From contig NW_026946359.1 in the NCBI RefSeq assembly GCF_035222275.1, forward strand, positions 2,666,001-2,730,000: a DNA stretch of 64,000 nt, written 5' to 3'. The stretch's first letter is position 1, and each line of letters begins with the position of its first letter. Origin of the DNA: Podospora bellae-mahoneyi. Taxonomy: Eukaryota; Ascomycota; Sordariomycetes; Sordariales; Podosporaceae. Below the pieces are notes generated by a model. It had not been told where the DNA came from, searched no databases, and saw only the letters and a list, made by a program, of their open reading frames with translations. Of the stretch, positions 43,347 through 54,662 are shown one piece after another. Position numbers and translations under genes: made by a program.

Positions 43347-44243
43347 TTACATCAACAACCTCCAAGCACCCAACATCAACGCCGCAAACCCCGTGCATAC
43401 CCCCATCAACCACTGCAAAGTCTGAAACTTGACCTGCTCCAACTGCTGCCTCAACGCCGCAACCTCCTGCTCAATCTTCGTCTCCGTCTCCTTAATCTTC
43501 AACTCCTGACTCACCGCCTCCTCCCTTATCCTCCCCTTCTCCAAGTTCAAGTCCAGCCTCACGCTCGCCTGCGTGCGACCAATCTCGTCCCGCAGTCTCG
43601 AGCTCAGCTTGGCGATGTCATTCGTCAACCTCTCGTGCGCGGCCCGCGTGGTGTTGGACTCGGTAGAGTCGGCCGACAGGAGCTCCGAGCGGAGCTTGGC
43701 AAAGTCTACTTTTTGGGTGTAGGTCGTTTTGGCTGCTTCTTCGCGGGGGACCATGGTACGGGTGAGGTTTTGGATGCTGTAGACGGCACAAGGTTAACAA
43801 CATGGGGTTGAAGAAGGGAAGGGGGACAGGGAGGGGTACCTCTCTTCAATAACATCGTTCAGAACCTTCATCATGGCCACTGCTTGCTCCTCCGTGAAAC
43901 CTTCTTCCTGCAGCCGCTGGACAAAGCGGAGGGTGTCAAAGTGGTGATCACGCTGGCGGGAGGGGGTCGTGGAAAAGGGTCGTCCCTGGTTCTGAGAGAA
44001 ACATGGTGGGCTGGCGCGGAAGTGCGCGGTGAGACTGCGCTTTGGGATAGTAGTAGGTGTCCCATTTGAGGGGCCGGAGATGTGGTATGTTCTCTTGTGA
44101 GGTGGTTGTCGAGAAAGGGAGGTGTTGCTGCTGTCTCTGGCTTGCTGGAGCAGCGCGGTCGAAGCTCCGGTGATGCTGCCGCTTGGGCCGGTCCAGCTAA
44201 GCCGGGGGAGGAGGAAGCGCGGGAGGGATTGTGCGGCCGTCAT
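43347..44243 (-). CDS. CCDC90/FMP32-type mitochondrial coiled-coil protein (DUF1640)
   Basis: Two exons, 43840-44243 and 43347-43776, around a 63-nt intron; 277 residues. The N-terminus is rich in Arg, Ser and Leu without acidic residues (SLPRFLLPRLSWTGPSGSIT), as in mitochondrial presequences. The DUF1640 core starts at HFDTLRFVQRLQEEGFTEEQ and goes through EESIQNLTRTMV across the splice. A long coiled coil follows (SADSTESNTTRAAHERLTND to LEQVKFQTLQ), then a C-terminal span (MGVCTGFAALMLGAWRLLM). Animal relatives are CCDC90A/MCUR1 and CCDC90B; yeast Fmp32 is linked to cytochrome oxidase assembly and proline metabolism. Which role holds here is open. Length and order fit the family. The coding strand is C-rich at the 5' end and G-rich at the 3' end. 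Confidence 0.92.
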
Positions 44244-45208
44244 GGTAGGTATTCCGTTAAAGCAGTAGTCGCTCAGGCATCTGTTCAAATATCATGTTCG
44301 TAAGAAGCAGGCAATCCAGTGCGATGATCGTCTTTGGAGCTCCCAGACGCAGTCAGTCATTCCGGTTTCCGGGAAGCAGCGGCATCCAATGTCGCATGCC
44401 AAGCCAAGCCCCCTTTGCCCAACTTCCCACCATCCGTTCCATCCAAACCCGCTTTCAGCCACAAACCCCCCAAACCCACCAGCCACACCAGGCCCAAGCT
44501 CAGCCCCACCACCCAAATCCGCCCATAAAACCTCTCTTTGCCTTTCCAGATTTGATTTTTTTCTCTTTTTCTTCTTCATATTGAACAACGCAAATTATCA
44601 CATTCACACAGGACTAGTTACCTTATATGCGATTGAGAGGTTCGCTTTCTGCTATTCTTTGGGATGGCAATCGTCTGGACCCACGACCAGTTTGCATTCG
44701 TCTCTGGCTGTAAATGGAGAACAAACCACAAAAATGCTTGATCTTGGGTGCGGTTCTCTTCTTCCCGTGGAGAGGGGCGCAATGATTGAACATACATTTC
44801 TTTTGCTTTATATTTGGAGTGCTTTGATTTGATTTGCCTCTGTCCACTATTCGATCTGTAAAAGAGCACTTGTGGGTGGTCGTTTGTCTTGCAACTTTGC
44901 TTGCTCATCTGGATGGCAAGAGAACTCTGTAATCTGCGAAACTTCGCGACTCCTGCAAAAGTTGTCTGCTTCCAGCATGGGACCATTTGTGTGGTCCACG
45001 TCGAATTTTGCAAAGGGCGGAATCTCAGAAAACTCTATCAGTATGAGTATTTTGCATTTGGGCGAGTCCACAGAAACTCAAGCCTGTGGTGGAAGAGAGA
45101 TATAGTCACGACTGCATCAATTGTTGGTCAATGTCAATAATGAGAAACAAGTTGAGGTAATTACCAGGCTCGACACCGAGCACAAACAGTTTATTCGTGA
45201 CATTAAAT
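44244..45208. other. Intergenic region upstream of the CCDC90 gene and 3' of NOP2
   Basis: No gene supported over about 0.96 kb; only short frames in all directions. The 3' untranslated part of NOP2 probably occupies the right-hand side. Confidence 0.4.
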
Positions 45209-47550
45209 CTACTTTTTAGCCTTCACCTTCTCCTTCTTCTCCTTGGGCTTCGCCTTCTCCGTAGTCTTCTCCTCCGCCTTCTCGACCTTGGGTGTCTCCT
45301 TGGTCTTCTCCTTCTTCTCCTTCTTCTCCGACTTGGCCTCGGCCTTCTCAGCCTTCTCCTTGGGCGCTTCCTTCTCCCTGGTCACTTCCTTCGTAGGCTC
45401 CTCCTCGGACGTCTCCTCCTTCATCCCCTTCTTCTCCTTCTTCTCTCCCTTCTTCAACGCCCTAGGATCCAGACCGCGTCTCCTCATGGCGTTGCGCTTC
45501 GCGCGCTCAATGTAGTCCGCATCCTGCTCGTCATCAAAACCACCAAAGTCATCCTTCGCCTCCTCGCCAGCCTCCTCGGTAGCGATGGGGGTCTTGTCAA
45601 TGACCATGGCATTATCGTCGACGTTACGAGTGACAGCCTTGTCCTTCTTGCCGTTGGCAAGGACAGCATTTGGAGGCGTTGGGCCGATCTTCTGGAACTT
45701 GGCTACGAAGAAACCGTCGACGTTGTACAAGTGAGGATAGTAGCGGCGGGTCAGCTTGAGACTGGGGTGGAACTCCTTGCCCATGAAGCTAGTGAACCCT
45801 TCTTTACCGAATGGCAAGCCAGTCTGTACAAAACATTAGCACTATAATCTGAAGTAATCCGAGTGGGACAGTCATACCTCGACTAATCTGACGTTAGGGC
45901 GGCGGCTCAAAGCGTAGGCGACGACTTGTTCGCTAAAAGAAAGGGTCAGTAAAGGTTGTCGTAAGAGTTCCTCAGCAAGACTTACTTTTCCTCAACAGCG
46001 ACACTGCAGGTAGAGTAGACCAGGTAGCCACCGGTCTTGCTGGCATGGTTGACCGAGTCGATCGCAGCCAGAATCAGCTGCTTTTGAAGATGTGGCAATT
46101 GCTGGAAGTCCTTCTCGTCTCTGTTGGTCTTGACTGACGGATCCTTGGCAATAACACCAGTACCCGAGCATGGGGCATCCAACAAGACTCTATCGAACCC
46201 GCCCATAACACGAGGGAACTCGCGGGCATCGTAGTTGCAGACAATGGTATTTCTGACACCAAGACGGTGAATGTTACCAATCAAACCCTTGGCACGAGCC
46301 TTGCTGGGATCGTTGGCAAAGATAACACCAGTGTTCTTCATCAGCGCCGCCATATGCGTAGTTTTACCACCGGGTGCAGAGGCCATATCCAGGCAGCGCT
46401 CGTTCTCCTGTGGGCACAGGGCCATGACGGGGAGGAAAGAGGAGGCGGCTTGTAGGATGTAATGACCAGCGAGGTACTCGGGCGTAGCACCTAGAGGCAC
46501 GTTGGAGTCGAAAACCTGCAGACCGACCTTGGACCACTTTCCAACTGGCTCCAAAGTAACACCGCGGTTGATCAAAGCCTGGGCGAGATCGCGACGATGG
46601 GTGCGAAGGGTGTTTGTGCGGATGACAACAGGACGGGCACTTTCGTTGGCCTCGAAGAAAGCAAACGCTTCCCTGGGGGGGAAGAGATTCATCAGCTTCT
46701 CCGCCAGGAACTCGTTGTAGCCATAGTAGGCGCAAATGTCCTTCAAGAGCTGGTTGGTGTACTCGGCTCTGTCTCGCCCCTCCTCAGCAAGCTCACCGAA
46801 ATCTTCAAGCACCCGAATTGTCTCTGTTATCCTGGTTCTCAACATCTGGAGATCGGGGGCCAACAAGCCCTTAGTCTTGGCGGTCAGGTCTTCGTCTTCG
46901 TCGTCGCTGTCGAAAACATGGGGCTTGTCGCCGTCGATGTTTGTTTGCATGGCATCTTCGCGCAACTCGGCTTCGTTTTCGGCCTCCTCTTCCTCCCTCT
47001 GTTGATCCAGTTTCCTCGACAGACCTTCGATATTGGCGGCAGTGAGCTTTTCCTCTCTTTCGTCATCATCCTCGTCTTCATCATCAGAGAAGACAAACTT
47101 CTCCTTCTTGCCTGCATCCTGATCCAGATCCGAATCGTAGACTGAGTCATCATCCGACCCAAGGAAGTCAGATCCCAACTTCAATTCCTCATCAGAACCA
47201 GCCTCATCCTCGAGGTCGGAGCCATCGAACTCATCATTCATCTCCTCGTCGGAATCTGATTGAGGCTCTGGGGCCTTCTTGCCCTTTGTCTTGGAGGCCT
47301 TCACGCCATTGCTAGGTGCGCTGGCTGTATTCTTAGAACCATTGGCCTGTCTCCCAGTTCCCTTTGTTCCTGTGGCGCTTTTGATCGCCTTCTCGGGCTT
47401 CTTGGATGCTGTTCGACGCTTCTTGCTCGAGTGTTCTTCGGCGGGGATGTCGTCGACTGGAATTCCCTTTTTGCGCTTCAAATTGGCGAAGTGGGCTTCC
47501 GATAATGGCTCGGGAGGGCCCTGTTTCTTCATGCGACGGCCGACACCCAT
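45209..47550 (-). CDS. NOP2: NOP2-type 25S rRNA cytosine-C5 methyltransferase
   Basis: Three exons: 45986-47550, 45878-45932 and 45209-45823; 744 residues. The N-terminal third is Lys-rich then acidic (SDSDEEMNDEFDGSDLEDEA), as in nucleolar proteins. The RsmB/NOP2 domain follows: ICAYYGYNEFLAEKLMNLFP, RTNTLRTHRRDLAQALINRG, SAM-binding MASAPGGKTTHMAALM, and the two catalytic cysteines in LDAPCSGTGVIAKDPSVK (near residue 460) and VYSTCSV (near 515). The 55-nt middle exon supplies NEQVVAYALSRRPNVRLVE, linking to TGLPFGKEGFTSFMGKEFHP, part of the conserved C-terminal half. The last 120 residues are a Lys/Glu repeat tail. Yeast Nop2 methylates C2870 of 25S rRNA and is essential for 60S assembly. 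It is divergent from clathrin heavy chain. Confidence 0.95.
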
Positions 47551-48299
47551 CTTGATTTAATGGTAGGTGCGATAGTGGGGGAGTGGTCTGTGATTGCTGA
47601 ATGCGAAATGGTAGGCTTCCTGCAGAGGTTTCTCGCAGATATTTTGGCAACTTTTCTGTTATCGATAAGCAGCAACTTTTTTCCAGCTCTGAGCCACATC
47701 CAATCCCCTGCAATTCCCAGGGAACCCACATTGGGCGATCTGATTGGTGGAGATAGGTTGGTCTACGCTAGGCCGAATGCAGGATCCCTGCCTCCACACC
47801 TGGAGCCAAGAGCCGACGTGGGAGACCTGGCCGGCAGCAGCAGCAAAGAGAAGGGGGCAAGCAGGAGGCAGTCGTGAGGAGCTCTTAACACATCACTCAA
47901 AAGTTGACCGACCCGCAAACCGCCTCTCTGTGGCACCTGCAGCAGCCTGCACAAAACAACACTCCATCCAGAGCGTCGCTTCCCTTTAGTTATTTCTTTG
48001 CGCGTCAGGCACAAACGGCTCTTCTGTCACCCTCCTTCCCGTGATTCTCCTTCTCTTTTTTTGATCAGCGAATTGGCTGTTGTTGCTCTTTCTAATTGAG
48101 CTTCTTGCAGCTCCTGCTGATTTATTACGACTCCTCCCTCAATTCTCCGGCCTGCCGAGCTCCACCAATTCCCAAGCCCCTTTCAACGTCACTGCGTTTG
48201 GAGCGTTCAACTTCTTCCATCTGACGCCAGCAACTTTTGACAAGTTGGCTGCTAATTCTCCGTAAACTGCGCGCCCCCAAGCGCAAAACCGACTTCACC
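47551..48299. other. Divergent promoter region, NOP2 and clathrin heavy chain
   Basis: About 0.75 kb between divergent start codons. The CHC1 side is a pyrimidine-rich leader (48000-48130). No gene or repeat is supported. Confidence 0.45.
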
Positions 48300-51200
48300 A
48301 TGGCCGCGCCTAATTTACCCATCAAATTCCAGGAGCTGCTCCAGCTCAGCAGCCTGGGTGTTGGGCCAACTGCTATCACATTCAACACTTGCGTATGTCC
48401 CGCTGACATCTATCTGCCTGTGTCGCCTGACCGCCATGTGCTAACCCTCCCTCTCTCGCCCCATACAGACATTAGAATCAGACTCGTACATCTGCATCCG
48501 AGATAAGAAGGACGAAGCCTCTTCCCCCGAAGTCATCATCGTCGACCTCAAGAATGGCAACAATGTCATTCGCCGGCCCATCAAGGCCGACAGCGCCATC
48601 ATGCACTGGACGCGTCAGGTCATCGCCCTCAAGGCCCAATCGCGAACACTGCAGATCTTCGACCTCGAGCAGAAGCAGAAGCTCAAGTCGACCCAGATGA
48701 GCGAGGACGTGGCCTTCTGGAAGTGGATCAGCGAGACCACGCTTGGCTTGGTGACAGAGACATCCGTCTATCATTGGGATGTTTTTGATCCGACCCAGGC
48801 GGCACCTGTCAAGGTGTTTGACCGCCACAGCAACCTCACAAATAACCAGATCATCAACTATCGGACGAGCGCTGATGGAAAGTGGATGGCCGTCGTTGGC
48901 ATTTCGCAGCAACAAGGCCGCGTTGTTGGAGCCATGCAACTGTATTCGAAAGACCGCGGCATTACCCAGGCCATTGAAGGCCATGCCGCTGCCTTTGGCA
49001 CTATTCGTCTCGACGGTGCCCCCGAGGACACCAAGCTGTTCACCTTCGCCGTGCGGACCGCCTCCGGAGCCAAACTTCACATCGTGGAAATTGACCACCC
49101 GGAAACGAATCCTGTCTTCCAGAAGAAGGCAGTAGATGTGTTCTTCCCGCCAGAGGCCGGCAGTGACTTCCCCGTTGCGCTTCAAGTGTCACAGAAGTAT
49201 GGTATCATTTATTTGATCACCAAATACGGATTCATTCATCTCTACGACCTCGAAACTGCTACATGTATCTTCATGAACCGCATCTCGGGTGAGACCATCT
49301 TTACAGCTTGTGGCGACAGCAGTTCGACTGGTGTCGTCGGTATCAATCGCAAGGGTCAGGTACTCTTCGTTAGCGCCGATGAAAACAAGATCGTACCCTA
49401 TGTGTTGGAAAGCCACGGCACCGAGCTGGCCCTCAAGCTGGCGTCGCGTGCTGGTCTTCCCGGTGCTGACAACCTCTATCAGCAACGGTTCGAGCAGCTG
49501 TTCAGCAACGGAAGCTACCAGGAGGCTGCTAAGGTCGCCGCCAACTCGCCCCGTGGTTTCCTGCGGACACCCCAGACGATAGAGCGTTTCAAGCGGCTTC
49601 CGCAGCAGCCTGGCTCCATGTCGCACATCTTGCAATATTTCGGCATGCTTCTTGACAAGGGTGCTCTGAACCAGCACGAAACCCTTGAGCTTGCTCAACC
49701 CGTGCTTGCCCAGAACCGGAAACAGCTCCTGGCGAAGTGGCTGGAAGAGAACAAGCTCGAGTGCTCCGAGCAACTTGGTGACATGGTCCGCCCGCATGAT
49801 ATGCCCATGGCCCTCAGCATCTACCTGAAGGGCAATGTGCCCAACAAGGTTGTCGCTGGCTTTGCCGAGTTGGGACAGTTTGATAAGATTCTCCCCTACT
49901 GCACTCAGACTGGCTATCAACCAGACTTTATTCAACTTTTGCACCACATCGTCCGCGTGAACCCAGAGAAGGGTGCCGAGTTCGCGACAGCACTTGCCAA
50001 CAATGAAGGGGGCTCGCTTGTTGACCTCGAGCGCGTCGTGGATATCTTCCAATCGCAGGGCATGGTGCAGCAGGCTACCGCTTTCCTTCTCGATGCTCTC
50101 AAGGACAACAAGCCTGAGCAAGGCCATCTCCAGACCCGCCTCTTGGAGATGAACCTTCTCAATGCCCCCCAGGTTGCTGATGCTATCCTCGGCAACGACA
50201 TGTTCTCCCACTTCGACAAGGCCCAGATTGCCAAGTTGTGCGAGCAAGCAGGATTGTTCCAAAAGGCTCTGGAGCTCTACGAGGACCCCGCAGCCATCAA
50301 GCGTGTTGTCGTAGGCATTGCCGGGGCGCCAAACTTCAACCCCGAGTGGTTGATTGAGTACTTCGGTCGCCTTTCCGTCGAGCAATCCATTGACTGCCTC
50401 GATGCTATGTTGAAGCACAATATCCGCCAAAACCTCCAGTCCGTTGTGCAGATTGCCACCAAGTATGCCGAGCTTCTCGGGCCCCAGCGTCTTATTGACC
50501 TGCTTGAGAAGTACAAAACCGCCGAAGGTCTTTACTACTTCCTTGGTAGCATTGTCAACGTTACCGATGATTCTGAGGTTGTCTTCAAGTACATCGAGGC
50601 TGCTACCAAGACGGGTCAGATCCGCGAGGTTGAGCGCATTTGCCGTGACAACAGCGTCTACAACCCAGAGAAGGTCAAGAACTTCTTGAAGGAGGCCAAG
50701 CTCAGCGAGATGCTTCCACTCATGGTGGTGTGCGATCGTTTCAACTTTGTACACGACTTGGTCCTCTACTTGTACCAGCACCAGCAGTTCAAGTCCATCG
50801 AGGTGTACGTGCAGCAAGTCAACCCTTCGAGGACTCCCGGTGTTATTGGCGGCTTGTTGGATGTCGACTGCGATGAGAACATCATCAAGAACCTTCTCAG
50901 CACAGTCAACCCAGTATCTATCCCCATCGATGAGCTTGTCCAGGAGGTCGAGACCCGCAACCGTCTCAAGTTGCTTCTTCCCTTCCTCGAGGCGACCCTG
51001 GCTGCTGGCAATCAGCAGCAGGCAGTGTTCAACGCTTTGGCCAAGATTTACATCGACTCCAACAACAATCCTGAGAAGTTCCTCAAGGAGAACGACCAGT
51101 ACGACACCCTCACTGTCGGAAAGTACTGCGAGAAGCGCGATCCCAACCTCGCCTACATTGCCTATAGCAAGGGCCAGAACGACCTTGAGCTCGTCAACAT

Positions 51201-53492
51201 CACCAACGAGAACGCCATGTACAAGGCCCAGGCCAGGTACCTGCTTGAGCGTGGTGATAATGACCTCTGGATGTTCGTTCTCAGCGAGAACAACCTCCAC
51301 CGCCGTTCCGTGGTCGACCAAGTCATCTCGACCGCTGTTCCCGAGTCGACGGATCCCGCCAAGGTTTCTCTTGCGGTTCAATGTTTCCTGAGCGCTGATC
51401 TTCCAGCTGAGCTCATTGAGCTGCTCGAGAAGATTGTCTTGGAGCCATCACCCTTCAGTGACAACCCGAACTTGCAGAATTTGCTCATGTTCACTGCTGC
51501 CAAGGCTGACAAGGCCCGCGTGATGGATTACATCCATCGTCTTGACAACTTCTCCGCGGATGAGATTTCTAATGTCTGCATTGAGGTTGGTCTGTTCGAG
51601 GAAGCCTTCGAGGTTTTCAAGAAGATCGACAACAAGGAGGCGGCTGTCAACGTACTCGTTGAGCATGTGGTTAGCATCGATCGTGCTCAGGCTTATGCCG
51701 AGGAGGTCGACATCCCTCAGGTTTGGAGCAGAGTCGCCAAGGCTCAGCTTGACGGTCTCCGTGTCAGCGACTCGATCGAGTCTTATATCAAGGCGGAGGA
51801 CCCCAAGAACTACGAGGAAGTTATTGAGATCGCTGTGGCTGCTGGCAAGAATGAGGAGCTCATCAAGTACCTGCGCATGGCCCGCAAGACCCTTCGCGAG
51901 TCTGCCATTGATACTGCTCTTGCCTTTTGCTATGCTCGCCTTGATCAACTTGCCGAGCTCGAGGACTTCCTGCGGGCTACTAATGTCGCCAACATTGAAG
52001 AATCCGGAGACAAGGCTTACGCCGAGGGCTTCTTCGAGGCGGCCAAGATCTTCTATACCAGCATTTCCAACTGGGCGAAGTTGGCCACCACATTGGTACA
52101 TCTTGAGGATTACCAAGCTGCTGTTGACTGCGCGCGCAAGGCCAACAACATCAAGGTCTGGAGAGAAGTCCATGAGGCTTGCGTTGGCAAGAAGGAGTTC
52201 CGTCTGGCCCAGATCTGCGGTCTCAACCTTATCGTTGATGCTGAGCAGCTTCAGGCTTTGGTTAAGCAGTATGAGCGTGAGGGTTACTTTGACGAGCTCA
52301 TCAGTCTTCTTGAGCAAGGTCTTGGCTTGGAGCGTGCCCACATGGGTATGTTCACCGAGCTTGGCATTGCCCTTTCCAAGTACCACCCTGAGCGGTTGAT
52401 GGAGCACCTCAAGCTCTTCTGGAGCAGAATGAACCTGCCCAAAATGATCCGTGCTTGCGAGGAGGCCAACCTCTGGCCTGAGCTGGTCTTCTGCTACTAC
52501 CACTATGATGAATTCGACAACGCTGCTCTTGCGGTTATGGAGCGGCCGGAAAACTCCTGGGAGCACCAGCAGTTCAAGGAGATCACCGTCAAGGTTGCCA
52601 ACCTTGAGATCTACTACAAGGCCATCAACTTTTACCTTGAGCAGCATCCTTCGCTCCTTACCGACCTTCTCCAGGTCCTCACTCCTCGCATCGATGTCAA
52701 CCGTGTTGTCCGCATGTTCCAGAAGTCCGACAACTTGCCTCTGATCAAGCCATTCTTGCTCAACGTTCAGTCGCAGAACAAGCGCACTGTTAACGATGCC
52801 ATCAACGATCTTCTGATCGAGGAGGAGGACTACAAGACTCTCCGCGACTCTGTCGAGAACTACGACAACTATGATGCTGTCGAGCTCGCCGGCCGCCTCG
52901 AGAAGCACGATCTCGTCTTCTTCCGCCAAATTGCCGCTAACATCTACCGCAAGAATAAGCGTTGGGAGAAGTCGATCAACCTGTCCAAGCAGGACAAGTT
53001 GTGGAAGGATGCCATTGAGACTGCTGCCATCTCTGGCAAGGCCGATGTTGTCGAGGAGCTTCTCCGTTATGTATGTTTCCCTTTTGATTCATGCTTGTAT
53101 TTTGATTGTAACATGTGCTAACAAACCCGCCTTAGTTCGTCGACATTGGCAACAGGGAGTGCTACGTCGGCATGCTTTATGCCTGCTACGACCTCATCCG
53201 CCCTGATCTTATCCTGGAGCTCTCTTGGCGCCACGGCCTCCATGACTTCACTATGCCGTACATGATCAACCTCCTCTGCCAGCAAACCAAGGAGTTGGCC
53301 GCCCTCAAGGCTGACAACGAGGCTCGCAAGGCCAAGGAGGCTGCCGAGAAGACCGAGGATGACAACACCCCCATCCTGGGCATGAACCGCCTCATGATCA
53401 CCGCTGGTCCCGCTCAAGGCCGGGCCTCTCCCGCGTCTTTTGGCGGACAAACCAACGGATTTGCGCCCCAACCTACCGGTTTCGGATTCTAG
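48300..53492 (+). CDS. CHC1: Clathrin heavy chain
   Basis: Three exons: 48300-48392, 48469-53070 and 53136-53492, all joined in phase 0; 1683 residues. The N-terminus MAAPNLPIKFQELLQLSSLG starts the seven-bladed propeller that binds adaptor clathrin-box motifs; blades run to about residue 330. The linker and leg of clathrin heavy-chain repeats (CHCR) follow, with family segments such as LPQQPGSMSHILQYFGMLLD, WLIEYFGRLSVEQSIDCLDA and VAKAQLDGLRVSDSIESYIK. The trimerisation region is at the C-terminus (CYDLIRPDLILELSWRHGLH). The tail ends QPTGFGF. Length matches yeast Chc1 (1653) and animal CLTC (1675). It forms triskelia for vesicle coats at the trans-Golgi and plasma membrane. Codon bias is high and uniform, so long antisense open frames across it are shadows. 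Confidence 0.97.
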
Positions 53493-53663
53493 AGGGTTGC
53501 ACCGGTGGTATTTGAGTGCCCTTGCGTTTACGATCCCTACACGGGACGTTGGTTTTACCCTTATCAGCAGCAGTATTCCATGATGCCAGGCGAACCGGTG
53601 TATGTGGAGGAGCTTGGTCGGGTTTCCAAAAGGTGTCTTCAATCGCACAAGCTTCTTTGTTAG
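53493..53663 (+). other. In-frame 56-codon extension behind the clathrin stop codon
   Basis: Directly after the TAG at 53490-53492 the same frame stays open for 56 codons to a TAG at 53661-53663. The translation includes CVYDPYTGRWFYPYQQQYSM and EPVYVEE, rich in Tyr, Trp, Phe and Pro, and looks more like protein than like the T-rich 3' sequence that follows. It could be read by stop-codon readthrough or by an alternative splice, or be a relic of a longer tail. See findings. Confidence 0.4.
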
Positions 53664-54662
53664 GGGGGCCAGGAGGAGAGGGTATCTCAAAAGTAAAAGG
53701 ATTTCTTTACTTTTTTCTAGGGCATGATGGATGGAATTGAAGGCTGGGGCATGCAGGAGGCTGTTTTTGAAAATGTTGCTACCATAAATGTTAGTGTATG
53801 ATATATTTGCCCTTGGGGCTTTTTCAAGTTTTTTATTGGTGTTGCTTTTGCTTTTTCCGTGGTGTCTTTCGAAAATAATGATGTGATGTTGTGCATATAT
53901 GGTTGAAAACATATTGCTATTTGGCCGAGGGTTCTTGAATGTGCCATTGAGCCTGTGTAAGTTCCTAAGAGAAAGTCGGCAAAGTCTAGAGAGAAGAAGT
54001 TTCCAAGAAATGTACAGAAAGTCGAGGAGAAGCTACGAGAAGCCTATAAAAAGTCTATAAGTCTATAATAAGTCCATAAGTCTGTCTATAAGAAGTCTAT
54101 AAGAAGTTTATAAAAAGATTAGAAGTTATAAGGGAGAATAAACCTATAGTATAAGTTTCAGTCGCCGATACTATTGCAAGAGTAAGTCTGGCCATCCCTA
54201 AGAATGTTGGGCATGTCGCGATAAAACAGCGCAGTATCCTAAAGGCAAGGGCTTGGAGTTGGGCATCTGATATTATCTTCACTTGTGAACCATCTTGAAG
54301 ACGATAGGACAAGGATATCACACATTCACATAGCCTCAAGCCATTATTTAACTGTTATTTAATTCCTATTTGTATGTGTGTGCGTGTTCGGATATAACCA
54401 GTTGTGCTTGACAGAGAAGAACAAGGGACCTATCCCGATACCTTTCCACGCCTGCTGCTCCATAATCATGGGAACCCCTCCGTTATGAGAAAAAGAAAAA
54501 AAAGGATAATCCCAGATATCCACGGCTCCCTTAGCTTCACCATAGCCCCCCCTCACACGAATTGCTCGGCTCGTTTGAGCGAGCGGGCGTGTCTTGAGGT
54601 GTGAGCAACGAAGCAGAGGGATTAACTCAGTTTCTAGTGTGCTGCAAAACGAATCACGTCTC
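53664..54662. other. Convergent 3' region, clathrin and pyruvate carboxylase
   Basis: No gene supported. It contains an AT-rich periodic stretch (53980-54140, listed separately) and otherwise ordinary 3' flanking sequence. Confidence 0.45.
53980..54140. repeat. AT-rich degenerate repeat of AGTCTATAAG-type units
   Basis: AAGTCTATAAG and variants (AAGCCTATAAA, AAGTCCATAAG, AAGTTTATAAA) recur about nine times with 10-18 base spacing. Purine-rich AGAAG linkers lie between them. It is noncoding and clearly periodic, most easily explained by slippage and decay of a short unit. Confidence 0.7.

Noticed and set aside
49189-51381. 730-codon antisense open frame inside clathrin heavy chain
   Set aside because: Same cause: highly biased sense codons leave few antisense stops. 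Composition is repetitive Leu/Val/Glu and no family is recognisable.
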